The position numbers and the translations under genes are program-made. 64,000 bases of DNA, taken from positions 96,146 to 160,145 of the forward strand of contig CAJUSI010000025.1 in NCBI GenBank assembly GCA_910589035.1. The letters are read 5' to 3'. This document shows positions 51,560 to 61,186 of the stretch, one piece after another (within the stretch, counting starts at the first letter, position 1; every line of letters starts with the position of its first letter). The notes below the pieces were generated by a model that saw nothing but the letters and a program-made list of their open reading frames with translations, searched no databases and was not told where the DNA came from. Source of the DNA: an uncultured Acetatifactor sp. Its GTDB lineage: Bacteria; Bacillota; Clostridia; Lachnospirales; Lachnospiraceae.

Positions 51560-51715
51560 CCGGCCGTCCGGCAGCGAAATTCTGAGTCCGGTGCCTGGCA
51601 GCAAAATACGGATTTCGGCTGTCCGGAGTCGGCCGCCTGGCGGCAAAGCCCCACGCAAGAAGGCAAAATTCCGGGCAACATGGTTCCGGCCTGTCCGGAT
51701 TGTGGCTGTCTACAC
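51560..51715. repeat. Cluster of decayed CCGG-type repeat pieces
   Basis: Three or four pieces with CCGG-n5-CCGG-like pairs, GGCAGCAAAAT and GGCTGTCCGGA occur in a row, similar to the opening of the dispersed repeat but scrambled. The conserved 3' end of the unit is missing. Confidence 0.35.
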
Positions 51716-51730
51716 CCCGTCTACAAACCG

Positions 51731-51925
51731 CTAGATGCCCCTAACATGAAATAGAATTCCACATTCCTTTTCGCAATATATACGATAGGATGACCTGTTT
51801 CCAATATACTGCAGCCTTCCGCCACATCGCGGACAAATTTGTTTTATTACACCGTCGGCCTGATATTCAGCAGCCGCTGTATATAATACCGCCTTTTCAG
51901 CCTCAGATATTTTATGAATATTCAC
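51731..51925 (-). CDS. Small zinc-ribbon protein
   Basis: A 64-residue protein with two Cys pairs: CPRCGG (residues 31-36) and YCEKECG (50-56), spaced like a zinc ribbon. The start is GTG 51925, with AAGGAG eight bases before it. The N-terminal half is helical (SEAEKAVLYTAAAEYQAD). Function unknown. Confidence 0.65.
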   Translation of the reverse strand: MNIHKISEAEKAVLYTAAAEYQADGVIKQICPRCGGRLQYIGNRSSYRIYCEKECGILFHVRGI

Positions 51926-51978
51926 ACGATATTCTCCTTATTTCATCTGCTATCATTATATCGCCCCCTGCCTTCCCT

Positions 51979-53679
51979 CTACCTTCCCTCTACCTTCCCA
52001 AACCGCACCTCGCAGTCCTTTCGGTAGAAGGAAATCCCGTAACAGTCAATCTTTTTATACCCTTCCACGCGCAGTTCATCCATGTACTTTTTATCGTAAA
52101 TCTGCTGCAACGCCTTCTCCGCGTCGGCTTCCAGAGCATCGATATCCTCCGAAACCTTCAACTCCAAGATAAACGATCTCCCCCGCAGGGAAGGACTCTT
52201 CACACAAATGTCTCCCCGGCCGTTTCCGAACTCCCGGTTGGACTTCACGATATAATCCTGGCTCTGACTCAAAATCCCGGTGAGAAAGCCGTGGTAGAAA
52301 TTCTCCTCGCTGTCATAAAAGCTGATGGTGGAGAAAAGCTGCCCGTTCAAAATCTCTCCCATCTTCTCCGCATCCCCTTCCTCCATGGCGCGGTATAAAT
52401 CCCGGAAATCCTGCTTCGCAATTTTCTGCTTAAACCACCCCAGAATGGTATTCTGGTAGATGGTCTTTACCTCCGTATTGGGAATCCTGGCCTGCAGGTA
52501 AACGGTGGATTCCTTGAAATATTCACTCTTCTTCGTCAAATATCCGGTAAAATAGAGGAAATTCCACAGATTCTCCCCCCTGCCCCGCATGTCCTCATAA
52601 GTGACCTCCTCATGCACGGGAATGTCGATCGTCCCGCCGCTTAGCAGCATCTCAATCTGCATCTTCGTCTCCCGGTCGGCCCCGGCTATCATATCCTTGA
52701 TGATATCGTTGGAGCTGGTGTTGATCCAGTAGGGGCGGGGGAAGGCCTTGCTATTAGCGGACAAGTCATACATATAGTTAATGACGCTCCATGGATTGTA
52801 AACCTCCGTCACCCCAAAAGTATATCCGTCATACCATTCCTTCATGGCCGGGAAACAGTTTTCCACCTCATAATACGTCATCATCTCCCGCACTTCCGCC
52901 TCGGTAAACCCAAAATGTTCACTGTACCGCTCATCCAGCACCGAAATAATCCGCAGATGATTCAGCCCCGTAAAAATACTCTCTCTTGAGATACGAAGAC
53001 ATCCTGTAATTACCGCAAACTGCAGATACTCATTGGTCTTAAGCCCGGACTCAAACAGTGCACGGATAAAATCCACCATCTCCCCATAAAAGCCCCTGAA
53101 ATATGCATTCTCCAACGGCACATCATACTCGTCGATCAAGACGACCGTCTTCTTCCCCGTAGCCTGATAAAGGCACCTGCTCAAAAACTTAAGCGCCCCG
53201 GAATAATCGTCATATTCCCCTTTTCTGTCCGCAATTTTCTGAAAAAGGGCTTTACTATCGCCATCTATTTCATTGCTCTCCAGCACGTACCTGTGTCTTT
53301 TATATTCGTCTGCAATCTCATCTTTTATCTTACGGAACGCAGACTCAAAAGTCGGCTGCTTCGCCGATTTCAGCGTCAAGTTGATCACCGGGTACATTCC
53401 TATCTGCCCCACATATGCATCCCCGGCCTCCATAATTTTCAACCCCCGGAAAAGCTCCCGGTTCCCGGCATTCTTTTCCGCATCTCCGGAATCCTCGAAA
53501 AAGTACCGCAGCATGCTCATATTCAATGTCTTGCCGAAGCGCCTGGGACGGGTGAACAGATTCACTTTCCCCTTTAAGTCCAGCAATTCCCGAATCATCA
53601 AAGTCTTATCCACATAGCAGTAACCTTCCTGTATGATCTCTTCAAAATTATCTACGCCAATCGGCAACGCTTTCTTCAT
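51979..53679 (-). CDS. AAA-ATPase-like protein with PD-(D/E)XK nuclease domain, copy 1
   Basis: A 566-residue protein. The N-terminal MKKALPIGVDNFEEII and YVDKTLMIREL lead to the P-loop variant TRPRRFGKT (about residues 43-51); Walker B is VVLIDEYD (about 179-186). The C-terminal nuclease-like part has GRGDICVKSPSLRGRSFILE followed by LKV (D, E-x-K). It is nearly identical to the gene at 54574-56274 except over residues 109-178. The start has GGAGGTGAGGG before ATG 53679. The role of the family is unknown. It follows a zinc-protease-like gene by 53 bp. Confidence 0.88.
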   Translation of the reverse strand: MKKALPIGVDNFEEIIQEGYCYVDKTLMIRELLDLKGKVNLFTRPRRFGKTLNMSMLRYFFEDSGDAEKNAGNRELFRGLKIMEAGDAYVGQIGMYPVINLTLKSAKQPTFESAFRKIKDEIADEYKRHRYVLESNEIDGDSKALFQKIADRKGEYDDYSGALKFLSRCLYQATGKKTVVLIDEYDVPLENAYFRGFYGEMVDFIRALFESGLKTNEYLQFAVITGCLRISRESIFTGLNHLRIISVLDERYSEHFGFTEAEVREMMTYYEVENCFPAMKEWYDGYTFGVTEVYNPWSVINYMYDLSANSKAFPRPYWINTSSNDIIKDMIAGADRETKMQIEMLLSGGTIDIPVHEEVTYEDMRGRGENLWNFLYFTGYLTKKSEYFKESTVYLQARIPNTEVKTIYQNTILGWFKQKIAKQDFRDLYRAMEEGDAEKMGEILNGQLFSTISFYDSEENFYHGFLTGILSQSQDYIVKSNREFGNGRGDICVKSPSLRGRSFILELKVSEDIDALEADAEKALQQIYDKKYMDELRVEGYKKIDCYGISFYRKDCEVRFGKVEGR

Positions 53680-53732
53680 TCCCTCACCTCCGCATACTCT
53701 GTTTTTTCGATTTACATTATACCTGTCTGCTC

Positions 53733-54500
53733 TTATTCCTCCAATATCCGAGCAGTAAAATCGCGCCATCCCTGCTTGTAAATTCCCTCAAGTTCATCAA
53801 TATGCCGAAGTAAATATAACTTTCCGGCTATAGCGGCAAACTTATCCCAATAATTGCCGGTATTTGCCATTCTTCTATAGATCTTCTGCCTGTTTTCGTC
53901 AGTTTCCGCCAGTGCTGTCCGCAATTTTTCCCTTGCCGCCTCAAACTTTTTCTCTAAAATTTCGTCAAACACAAAGTCCTGGAGATCCTCCGGATAAGGC
54001 AATGCATGCGCAAATCCCTCATTAAAAGCAATATAATTCAAAGCTTCCCCGTATGACATTTCGTCCGGTTCCGGGTAATCTTCCCGCAGGCAGAGATGGA
54101 TTAGTTCATGCGTCAGCACCCGATGACAGCTATAATCTTCTCTCAGCGAATCCTCCTGAAATTGAATCAAGTCAAATACCAGACATGCTTTTCCATCATG
54201 CTCTAAGACCATGGCATCATATGGATCGGGAAACCCAACCACCAACCGAATCATGTAGTCATTGGAAATACGGTCAAATTGAGGAAACAGCCGTCTGATA
54301 GCTTTCCCATTACACGGAGTAAAGTTCTCAATTTGATCTCTGATTTTTTGATACAATTTAGAAACCCATACCCTGTTCTCAGGATCAGGCATCTCAAATA
54401 CCGACTCCTCACTAATGCAATAATATATCCAGTCATCTTTATACTGGCTCAGATCCTTACCTTCTATATAATCCTCTACAATATGTGCATCAATAATCAT
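53733..54500 (-). CDS. Putative zinc metallopeptidase (HExxH zincin)
   Basis: A 255-residue soluble protein with the zinc-protease motif LTHELIHLC (residues about 129-137), where the two His and Glu are in place, and a downstream NEGFAHAL whose Glu could be the third zinc ligand (gluzincin type). CAGGAGAG precedes the ATG. The N-terminal 120 residues are a mixed domain without a recognised family. It lies between two copies of an AAA-ATPase/nuclease gene on the same strand. Substrate unknown. Confidence 0.65.
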   Translation of the reverse strand: MIIDAHIVEDYIEGKDLSQYKDDWIYYCISEESVFEMPDPENRVWVSKLYQKIRDQIENFTPCNGKAIRRLFPQFDRISNDYMIRLVVGFPDPYDAMVLEHDGKACLVFDLIQFQEDSLREDYSCHRVLTHELIHLCLREDYPEPDEMSYGEALNYIAFNEGFAHALPYPEDLQDFVFDEILEKKFEAAREKLRTALAETDENRQKIYRRMANTGNYWDKFAAIAGKLYLLRHIDELEGIYKQGWRDFTARILEE

Positions 54501-54573
54501 AAAGCTCTCCTGTTAGCCACTGTCTCATTCCCGGCACAGTTATGCTGCCCCCCGTAGAAATTTATACTGTATT

Positions 54574-56274
54574 TCATACTCCCCTTCCAAACCGCACCTC
54601 GCAGTCCTTTCGGTAGAAGGAAATCCCATAACAGTCAATCTTTTTATAGCCTTCCGTGCGCAGTTCATCCATGTACTTTTTATCGTAAATCTGCCGCAAT
54701 GCCTTCTCCGCGTCGGCTTCCAGGTCATCGATATCTTTTGAAACCTTCAACTCCAGGATAAACGATCTCCCCCGCAGGGAAGGACTCTTCACACAAATGT
54801 CTCCCCGGCCGTTTCCGGACTCCCGGTTGGACTTCACGATATAATCCTGGCTCTGGCTCAAAATCCCGGTGAGAAAGCCGTGATAGAAATTCTCCGCGCT
54901 GTCATAGAAGCTGATGGTGGAGAAAAGCTGCCCGTTCAGGATCTCCGTCATCTTATCCGCATCCCCCTCCTCCATGGCGCGGTATAAATCCCGGAAATCC
55001 TGCTTCGCTATTTTCTGCTTAAACCACCCCAGAATGGTATTCTGGTAGATGGTTTTTACCTCCGTATTGGGAATCCTGGCCTGCAGGTAAATGGTGGATT
55101 CCTTGAAATATTCGCTCTTTTTCGTCAAGTATCCGGTAAAATAGAGGAAATTCCACAGGTTCTCCCCCCTGCCCCGCATGTCCTCATAAGTGACCTCCTC
55201 ATGCACGGGAATGTCGATCGTCCCGCCGCTTAGCAGCATCTCAATCTGCATCTTCGTCTCCCGGTCGGCCCCGGTTATCATATCCTTTATGATGTCATTG
55301 GAACTGGTGTTGATCCAGTAGGGGCGGGGGAAGGCCTTGCTGTCGGCAGCCAGGGCGTACATATAGTTAATAACGCTCCAGGGATTGTAAACCTCCGTAT
55401 TCCCGAAGGTGTATCCGTCATACCATTCCTTCATCATCGGAAAGCAGTTCTCCACCTCATAATATATCATCATCTCCCGCACTTCCGCTTCGGTAAAGCC
55501 AAAATGCTCACTGTATCTCTTATCCAATACCGAAATAATATTCAGATGGTTCAACCCCGTAAAAATGCTCTCTCTTGAAATACGAAGACATCCTGTAATT
55601 ACCGCAAACTGCAGATACTCATTGGTCTTAAGCCCGGACTCAAACAGCGCACGGATAAAATCCACCATCTCCCCATAAAAACCCCTGAAATACGCATTCT
55701 CCAACGGCACATCATACTCATCTATCAAGATAACCGTCTTCTTCCCCATAATCCTGAACATGCACCTGCAGAAAAGCTTTAATGCCCCCCGCACCAGCTT
55801 TTCATCTGCCTTCTCATCCGCAATCTCCAGATATTGTTCATACTCCTTTAAGGTGAGCTGCTCTTTTCCCCGCTCTACGATATCTCTATGCCTGTCAAAT
55901 TCAGACGCGATTTCAGCCTTTATCATATAATAAGCAGTTTCATAACTGTTCTGCTTCGCCGATTTCAGCGTCAAGTTGATCACCGGGTACATTCCCATCT
56001 GCTGCACATACGCGTCCCCGGCCTCCATAATTTTCAGCCCCCGGAAAAGCTCCCGGTTCCCGGCATTCTTTTCCGCATCTCCGGTATCCTCGAAAAAATA
56101 CCGCAGCATGCTCATGTTCAGCGTCTTGCCGAAGCGTCTGGAACGGGTGAACAGATTCACTTCCCCCTTTAAATCCAGCAACTCCCGAATCAGCAAAGTC
56201 TTGTCAATATAGAAGTAATCTTCCCGTATCATCTTTTCAAAATTGTCTACGCCAATCGGTAACGCCTTCTTCAT
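54574..56274 (-). CDS. AAA-ATPase-like protein with PD-(D/E)XK nuclease domain, copy 2
   Basis: A 566-residue paralogue of the gene at 51979. Motifs are the same, except that the P-loop reads TRSRRFGKT. From residue about 181 (LIDEYDVPLENAYFRGFYGE) onward the two proteins are almost identical, and so are residues 20-108; residues 109-180 are different and two residues longer here. The last residues also differ (RFGRGV against FGKVEGR). It is first in the three-gene minus-strand run. Confidence 0.88.
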   Translation of the reverse strand: MKKALPIGVDNFEKMIREDYFYIDKTLLIRELLDLKGEVNLFTRSRRFGKTLNMSMLRYFFEDTGDAEKNAGNRELFRGLKIMEAGDAYVQQMGMYPVINLTLKSAKQNSYETAYYMIKAEIASEFDRHRDIVERGKEQLTLKEYEQYLEIADEKADEKLVRGALKLFCRCMFRIMGKKTVILIDEYDVPLENAYFRGFYGEMVDFIRALFESGLKTNEYLQFAVITGCLRISRESIFTGLNHLNIISVLDKRYSEHFGFTEAEVREMMIYYEVENCFPMMKEWYDGYTFGNTEVYNPWSVINYMYALAADSKAFPRPYWINTSSNDIIKDMITGADRETKMQIEMLLSGGTIDIPVHEEVTYEDMRGRGENLWNFLYFTGYLTKKSEYFKESTIYLQARIPNTEVKTIYQNTILGWFKQKIAKQDFRDLYRAMEEGDADKMTEILNGQLFSTISFYDSAENFYHGFLTGILSQSQDYIVKSNRESGNGRGDICVKSPSLRGRSFILELKVSKDIDDLEADAEKALRQIYDKKYMDELRTEGYKKIDCYGISFYRKDCEVRFGRGV

Positions 56275-56621
56275 TCCTCCACCTCCACATGCTCTCTATT
56301 TTCCGTCTGTCTCTTACCCTTCCCAAAACGACTCCCCTGCATATTTCAGGCATCGCGCCATCCTTGCCCTGCTCTCCGCTGCATGGACGAAATATTGCAT
56401 CCTCAATACCGCTTTCAGCCCATGGGCCCATCGGTCAATCGGCCAATCGCCCCTGCCTCAGGTACCGGACAGGATCACTTGCCCCTTACAGACATTATAC
56501 CTTATCTTTCCCTGTTTCACAATTCCATTTGCGGAGGATGCCTCCTTTTTGATTCGATCGTATACTATCCCGCTGTTCCCGGCGAATTTCAGACTGTCTG
56601 CCGCTTCCGTTCTCTGCCGCC
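56275..56621. other. 347-bp gap with no supported gene
   Basis: It lies between the start of copy 2 of the ATPase and the end of the solute-binding protein. Only short palindromes (GCCCATGGGCCC) are seen; no repeat-family copy. Confidence 0.4.
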
Positions 56622-58985
56622 CTACCGGGACTCCTGCAGCAGGAGGCTTACCCGGTTCTGGATCTTGTCCACGGTTCTGTCCAGGTCCACCTGCCCGGAC
56701 AAGTACCCTTCCACCTCCTCATCTATGATATCCTGGATCACCGGATGAAGATCAAACCGGTTTCGGGCGCTCTTCACCAGCTCCAGAACCGCATCCACCT
56801 CCTGCCGGGAGGCGGCATAGACTAAAATGTGATCGTCCCCTGTCGTATAAGTGCCCTTGGGAAGCCTTTCCCGCCTCCCGCTGTCCGCAGCTTCGGTGTA
56901 ATCGTCCTCCATGGCGGCCTCCATCGCCTCATCAAATTGCTTTTGCACGATCGGAAAGCCCTGCCCGTCATAGCCCTGCAGCAGGTAGTATTTCACGAAC
57001 TCCCATGCCCCCGCCTGATCCCCGCTTCTCGCGTTGACTGCCACGGCGCTGCCGCGGAAGTTCACTGCCGTGCCGCTGCCCTCCGCCGCAGGATACCCGA
57101 TAAAGGCAAGATTTCCGCCATAAACCTCCTTCTCCAGCTGATAGTCCGCCACGCTGGAAATCATGCCCACGGTGAGCACCTGCTTCCTCTCCCGGATTCC
57201 CTGGAAATACCCTCCTTCCCAGGGCGCAGGATGATAGTTTTTGGCAAAGGAAAGCACTTCTCTAAAATACGCCCCGTCAAATTCGCAGGTTCCCGTCTCC
57301 CAGTCCACAAATTCATCCACAGTGGCACAGCAGAGCCTGGTGAGCACGGGTTCGTCCGCGGCGAAACCGCCTATGGCATTCAGATCCTTCCCGGCATCGT
57401 CCAGGAGCCGGAGCAGTTCCGAGAAGGTGACGCCGCTCTTTCCCTTCGTCACATCCGCGTACCCCCACATGGTATGGAGCTGGAAGGAGGGGGCGATGCT
57501 GTACAGGCAGCCCTGTTCCTCAAAGGCTTTCATCACGGACTGCACCAGCATGTCTCTTGAAATCTCCCCGTCCCTCTCCATAAAGCCGTACAGATCCGCC
57601 AGCACGCCCTTTCCGGAAAAAATCCGGTAATCCACTGCCGATGTGGCGATAACGTCCGGCGCTTTTCCGGTGACCACGTCCAATTTCAGCTTCTCGCCCG
57701 CATCCTCATAATTTCCCTCCCGGGCCAGATAATCCACTATTTCCACACGGTATTTCGCGCTGTCCCTGTTAAACTGCGCCACCGCCGCCTCCAGATCCTG
57801 CGCCGCCATAACGACCCCCAGGGTCACTGTGGTTTTATCCGAGCTGCCCGGCGTCAACACCGCAAGCTCCAGGGAGCCGGACTGGACGTCCCGGTTGATG
57901 ATTTCCATCCTGTCCCGCCCCTTCCCCAGGAACAGGATATCCGAGGACAACAGCCCGTAGGACGCCAGATCCAGAATATCCGCCTTTTTACAGGTATCGT
58001 ATTGGAATTCGTAGAGTTTGTTCTCCCTGCAGTACAGCCAGCCTCTGCCGGTGAAGTTCAGGTGCTCCGGAATGTTTGCGTCCTCCATGCCGAAGCAGTC
58101 AAAGGCCGTCCCCAGCTTCACCGGCTCCTTCCCTTTCTGCGCTGCCACATCGATTTCCTGCAGCATGATATCCTTCTGATCCTTCATGAGAACGCAGGGC
58201 CTGCCCTCCCCGTCGATCTGAAAGCACAGCACATCCACTCCCGAGGCATCGAGGATTTCGTGATAAAAAACGGTTTTCATCTGCCCGTCCTTCACATAGA
58301 CCCGGTCCGCCATATACCATACTTCCCGTTCCATGCCGTCGACTTTCTCCGTCTTCGGGACGCTCATACCGCACCAGATATAGGTATATCCCTCCGAATC
58401 CGTCTCAACGCCCTTCAAAAACGGATCGTTCCTGTCGGAGCAGTCTTCCAGCTCGATCTTTTCATAGTTCGGGGAATCCCCTTTCAGGTCGATCTTCCAG
58501 AGGCCGGTTTCCTCCCCCCGGGCCGGAACATACAGATTCCCGTCCTTATCCGCCCCTATGCCGGAGTCCGGGGCGGCATTCTCTAAAAGCGCCGTTCCCT
58601 CCACGGTAAGGCTCTCTTTGTTGATGATGTCCAGCCGGGTCGGGCCGCCCTCCCGGGCCAGGCCGTAAAACTTTCCGCCCGCCGAAAAAACCTGGCTGTA
58701 AGCATTCTCCAGGGGAAACCAGGCCGCCTGCCAGGTGATGGGGCCGTCCTCCAGGTCCCATGCCTCCCCGGCGTCCCCGCCCCGGCCTTCGCCGTTTTCT
58801 CCGTTTTCTCCGGTTTCCCCGTCTCCATTGCCCTCTTCGCCCGCGCCGCCGCTTATCTCCACGGCTGTAAGGCTCTGCGGGCCGTCCTCTCCTTCGCCCG
58901 CATTTCCTTTTCCGCAGCCCGTTATGAGCAGCGCTATCATGCACGCTGCGGCGATAATTCTTTTCCTTTTCTTTGTCTTTCCCAT
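56622..58985 (-). CDS. Large solute-binding lipoprotein (ABC-type family 1-like)
   Basis: A 787-residue lipoprotein with lipobox LLITGC at residues 19-24. Residues 26-75 are a Gly/Glu/Asn-rich spacer. Residues about 85-385 look like a beta-propeller-type domain (repeated GADKDGNLYVPARG, DSEGYTYIW, DGEGRPCVLM blades). Residues about 400-787 are a family 1 extracellular solute-binding domain (AAVAQFNRDSAKYRVEIVDY, GKAPDVIATSAVDYRI, NFRGSAVAVNARS). No permease or ATPase gene is beside it, so it could be an orphan sugar sensor or binder. The start is ATG 58985; the first ATGs upstream lack a site. Confidence 0.75.
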   Translation of the reverse strand: MGKTKKRKRIIAAACMIALLITGCGKGNAGEGEDGPQSLTAVEISGGAGEEGNGDGETGENGENGEGRGGDAGEAWDLEDGPITWQAAWFPLENAYSQVFSAGGKFYGLAREGGPTRLDIINKESLTVEGTALLENAAPDSGIGADKDGNLYVPARGEETGLWKIDLKGDSPNYEKIELEDCSDRNDPFLKGVETDSEGYTYIWCGMSVPKTEKVDGMEREVWYMADRVYVKDGQMKTVFYHEILDASGVDVLCFQIDGEGRPCVLMKDQKDIMLQEIDVAAQKGKEPVKLGTAFDCFGMEDANIPEHLNFTGRGWLYCRENKLYEFQYDTCKKADILDLASYGLLSSDILFLGKGRDRMEIINRDVQSGSLELAVLTPGSSDKTTVTLGVVMAAQDLEAAVAQFNRDSAKYRVEIVDYLAREGNYEDAGEKLKLDVVTGKAPDVIATSAVDYRIFSGKGVLADLYGFMERDGEISRDMLVQSVMKAFEEQGCLYSIAPSFQLHTMWGYADVTKGKSGVTFSELLRLLDDAGKDLNAIGGFAADEPVLTRLCCATVDEFVDWETGTCEFDGAYFREVLSFAKNYHPAPWEGGYFQGIRERKQVLTVGMISSVADYQLEKEVYGGNLAFIGYPAAEGSGTAVNFRGSAVAVNARSGDQAGAWEFVKYYLLQGYDGQGFPIVQKQFDEAMEAAMEDDYTEAADSGRRERLPKGTYTTGDDHILVYAASRQEVDAVLELVKSARNRFDLHPVIQDIIDEEVEGYLSGQVDLDRTVDKIQNRVSLLLQESR

Positions 58986-59155
58986 GGTTCCCGCCCTCCG
59001 ATACTTTCCTGAGGCTGTCCCTTTTACAGCCATGTATTTCCATGGTTATTTTATCTGCTTTTTGTATCCTTTTCTTTTCAGATTTGTATCGGCCGGGTCC
59101 GTTTTTTCTGCGCTTCCAATATATTTTCCATATCAGAATGCTTCCATTTTATCTG

Positions 59156-60154
59156 TCATATGGACTTCCCGGTCTCAGTTCCTCTCTCCCGCAGCCTTCT
59201 CTCATACTCCTCCCGCAGCCTGTCACGGGGCTTAATCTTTTTGGCGAGTCCGTATTTATACACTTCCAACCACAGCTCCTCTTCGTCCATCCAGTCCGCC
59301 AGTCTGAGCACCCGGTAGAGCGTGATCTCTTTATCGCTTTCTTTGGAATGTTTAAAATAGTATTCGACCCCTTTTTCCGGCTCCCCCAGCGCAATGGTAA
59401 TCAGAAAAATGAGGCCGCAGAGTTCATCCACCGCCTCCTCCAGTTCATACCTCTTGCTGTCGTATTTCTTAAGTCCCGCCAGCTTGTTCTCTTTCTCCTG
59501 CACCTGCTTTTGGGCCTCTTCAATGGCCATATATTTCACATCGCTTGTTTTCAGCCCCCCAACCAGCGCCATCTCCTGCTCCACATGGAGGGATTCCCTG
59601 CTCAGTCCTCCGGACACCGCATAAGACAGCAGCCTTGCTATCTTCTCCCTGGAATATCCGTCCGCGAAGGTCCTTGTCATCACCAGAGTAAAGAAATCCC
59701 GCTGTCCCCATCCGATGGAGCGGAAGGCGTCCTCCGTAGAAAACAGATAGTAATTACAGGCCACACAAATGAGGGCATATAAATCAGTCAACAGCTTCAC
59801 GGACCTTTCATAGTCCGCGCTCTCCAACGGAACCTTCGACAGCTCCTTGATAAAATTTTTGACCATGAACCGCCACTTGGGGCGCTGGCTTTTCGGAATA
59901 ATCCGGTTCGGCGCAAAATAATTTCCCGCGTGGGCATTGTCTATAAACTCCGTAATCTGCTGCGCCAATGTCTCAAAATCCATGGACGCCTCCGCCTTTG
60001 CCTGGGCCGCCTTTCCCTCCAGCAGCGCGATCAGCACGGGGTCCCCTTCCTCCTTCTGCCCTTTTCGCAGCTGTTTGTAGCATTCCACAAACGCCTTTTC
60101 CAGATTCTCACGCTCTGCGTCCTTCAACAGATTGCGCAGTTCCTGTACCTTCAT
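59156..60154 (-). CDS. Unknown helical protein
   Basis: A 332-residue soluble protein, almost wholly helical, with a Lys/Glu-rich segment at about residues 210-235 (AIEEAQKQVQEKENKLAGLK). There is no membrane segment, signal peptide or recognised motif. The opening MKVQELRNLLKDAERENLEK and LIALLEGKAAQAKAEAS suggest a protein-interaction role. It lies 48 bp after the CoiA-like gene in a run of uncharacterised minus-strand genes and is probably cotranscribed. Confidence 0.5.
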   Translation of the reverse strand: MKVQELRNLLKDAERENLEKAFVECYKQLRKGQKEEGDPVLIALLEGKAAQAKAEASMDFETLAQQITEFIDNAHAGNYFAPNRIIPKSQRPKWRFMVKNFIKELSKVPLESADYERSVKLLTDLYALICVACNYYLFSTEDAFRSIGWGQRDFFTLVMTRTFADGYSREKIARLLSYAVSGGLSRESLHVEQEMALVGGLKTSDVKYMAIEEAQKQVQEKENKLAGLKKYDSKRYELEEAVDELCGLIFLITIALGEPEKGVEYYFKHSKESDKEITLYRVLRLADWMDEEELWLEVYKYGLAKKIKPRDRLREEYERRLRERGTETGKSI

Positions 60155-60202
60155 ACGCTTTTCTCCCTGTCATCATTTTCTGCGGGCTGCATATTTCAAA
60201 TG

Positions 60203-61186
60203 TCATATTCTGCGGCTGTATCTACATGTCGGATAGTTGCTGCATCCCATGAACTTTCCATACCGTCCGCTCCGATCACGCAATTTTCCCCCGCACTCCG
60301 GACAGATATCTGCCTCATATTTCATATGTACTTTTTCGGGTTTTTCCTCAACCTTTTGCACAGTTGCGGGATTATTGGCCAGACAGTCTTTACAGGTTCC
60401 GAGGTTGATACGCCCCCTGCCTCCATAGAAGCTAAATGCTCCCTCTGTGGCTATCTTACCGCAAAACTCGCATTTGATCCAGCGATTGCCGTCGGCATCT
60501 ATGACCGGCGTTTCCTGCTGCGTGAAATTTGATTCCCTGTTTCGTCTGAAATCTTCTCTCCGGCGCTTTTCCTCCTGCTGCCGTTCTCTTTCGAGCCTTT
60601 GCCTTTCCTGAAGCTCCGCTCTGCGTTTTGCCGCTTCCTCCGCCTGGCGCTTATATTCCTGTTCCTCTTCTTCCTCCCTCTTCCGGCGTTTTTCGCGATT
60701 ATATTCTTCTGCTGCCAAAAGCCTTTTCAGCTTTTCCTCATATTGTTTTTCCTGTTCCGCTCTTCTTGCTTTTTCACGTTCTATATCCGCCGTGAAATTA
60801 TTCCTTGCCCGGGACAGCTTATCGTTTAACGGCTCATTGGCATATAAAATCTGTCCGTCTGTGCCGATGCTGAAATCCCTTAACAAGCCTTTCGCAAATA
60901 TTACCTCCTTCCACAGCCCGTCCATACCCTGTGCATAAAATACTGCTTCCATTTCAGCCGCATTGTAATCCGTATCGTCCACGATAAGAAGCAGACAATA
61001 TCCCTGCCTCTGCTGTACCTTCATCAGTCCTTCCGGGTACTGCCCCTCACTACCGCCATTTTTATGATCCACAATATAGATGATATGAATCCCCCGGCTG
61101 TTGCTTTCCAGAATACTCATTTTTTCCTCGGACAGATTCCCTCTCTCATGGCAATAGCTGAGCGCCGTCTTCCTGCTTTGGGACAA
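60203..61186 (-). CDS. CoiA-like protein, C-terminal part, with topoisomerase-type zinc ribbons (frameshifted from 61117-61575)
   Basis: This frame continues the CoiA-like protein after a shift near 61206-61210. Codons before the TTG at 61186 read RNYEFSFL, so the frame is coding upstream of it. It has a nuclease-like part (HIIYIVDHKNGG), a long charged helix at residues about 115-205 rich in Glu/Arg/Gln, and two zinc sites: C-x2-C around CEFCGK and the topoisomerase-like CPECGGKLRDRSGRYGKFMG followed by CSNYPTC. Internal ATG 61120 could start a separate protein. CoiA-type proteins act on incoming DNA; whether this one works is uncertain because of the shift. Confidence 0.65.
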   Translation of the reverse strand: MSQSRKTALSYCHERGNLSEEKMSILESNSRGIHIIYIVDHKNGGSEGQYPEGLMKVQQRQGYCLLLIVDDTDYNAAEMEAVFYAQGMDGLWKEVIFAKGLLRDFSIGTDGQILYANEPLNDKLSRARNNFTADIEREKARRAEQEKQYEEKLKRLLAAEEYNREKRRKREEEEEQEYKRQAEEAAKRRAELQERQRLERERQQEEKRRREDFRRNRESNFTQQETPVIDADGNRWIKCEFCGKIATEGAFSFYGGRGRINLGTCKDCLANNPATVQKVEEKPEKVHMKYEADICPECGGKLRDRSGRYGKFMGCSNYPTCRYSRRI

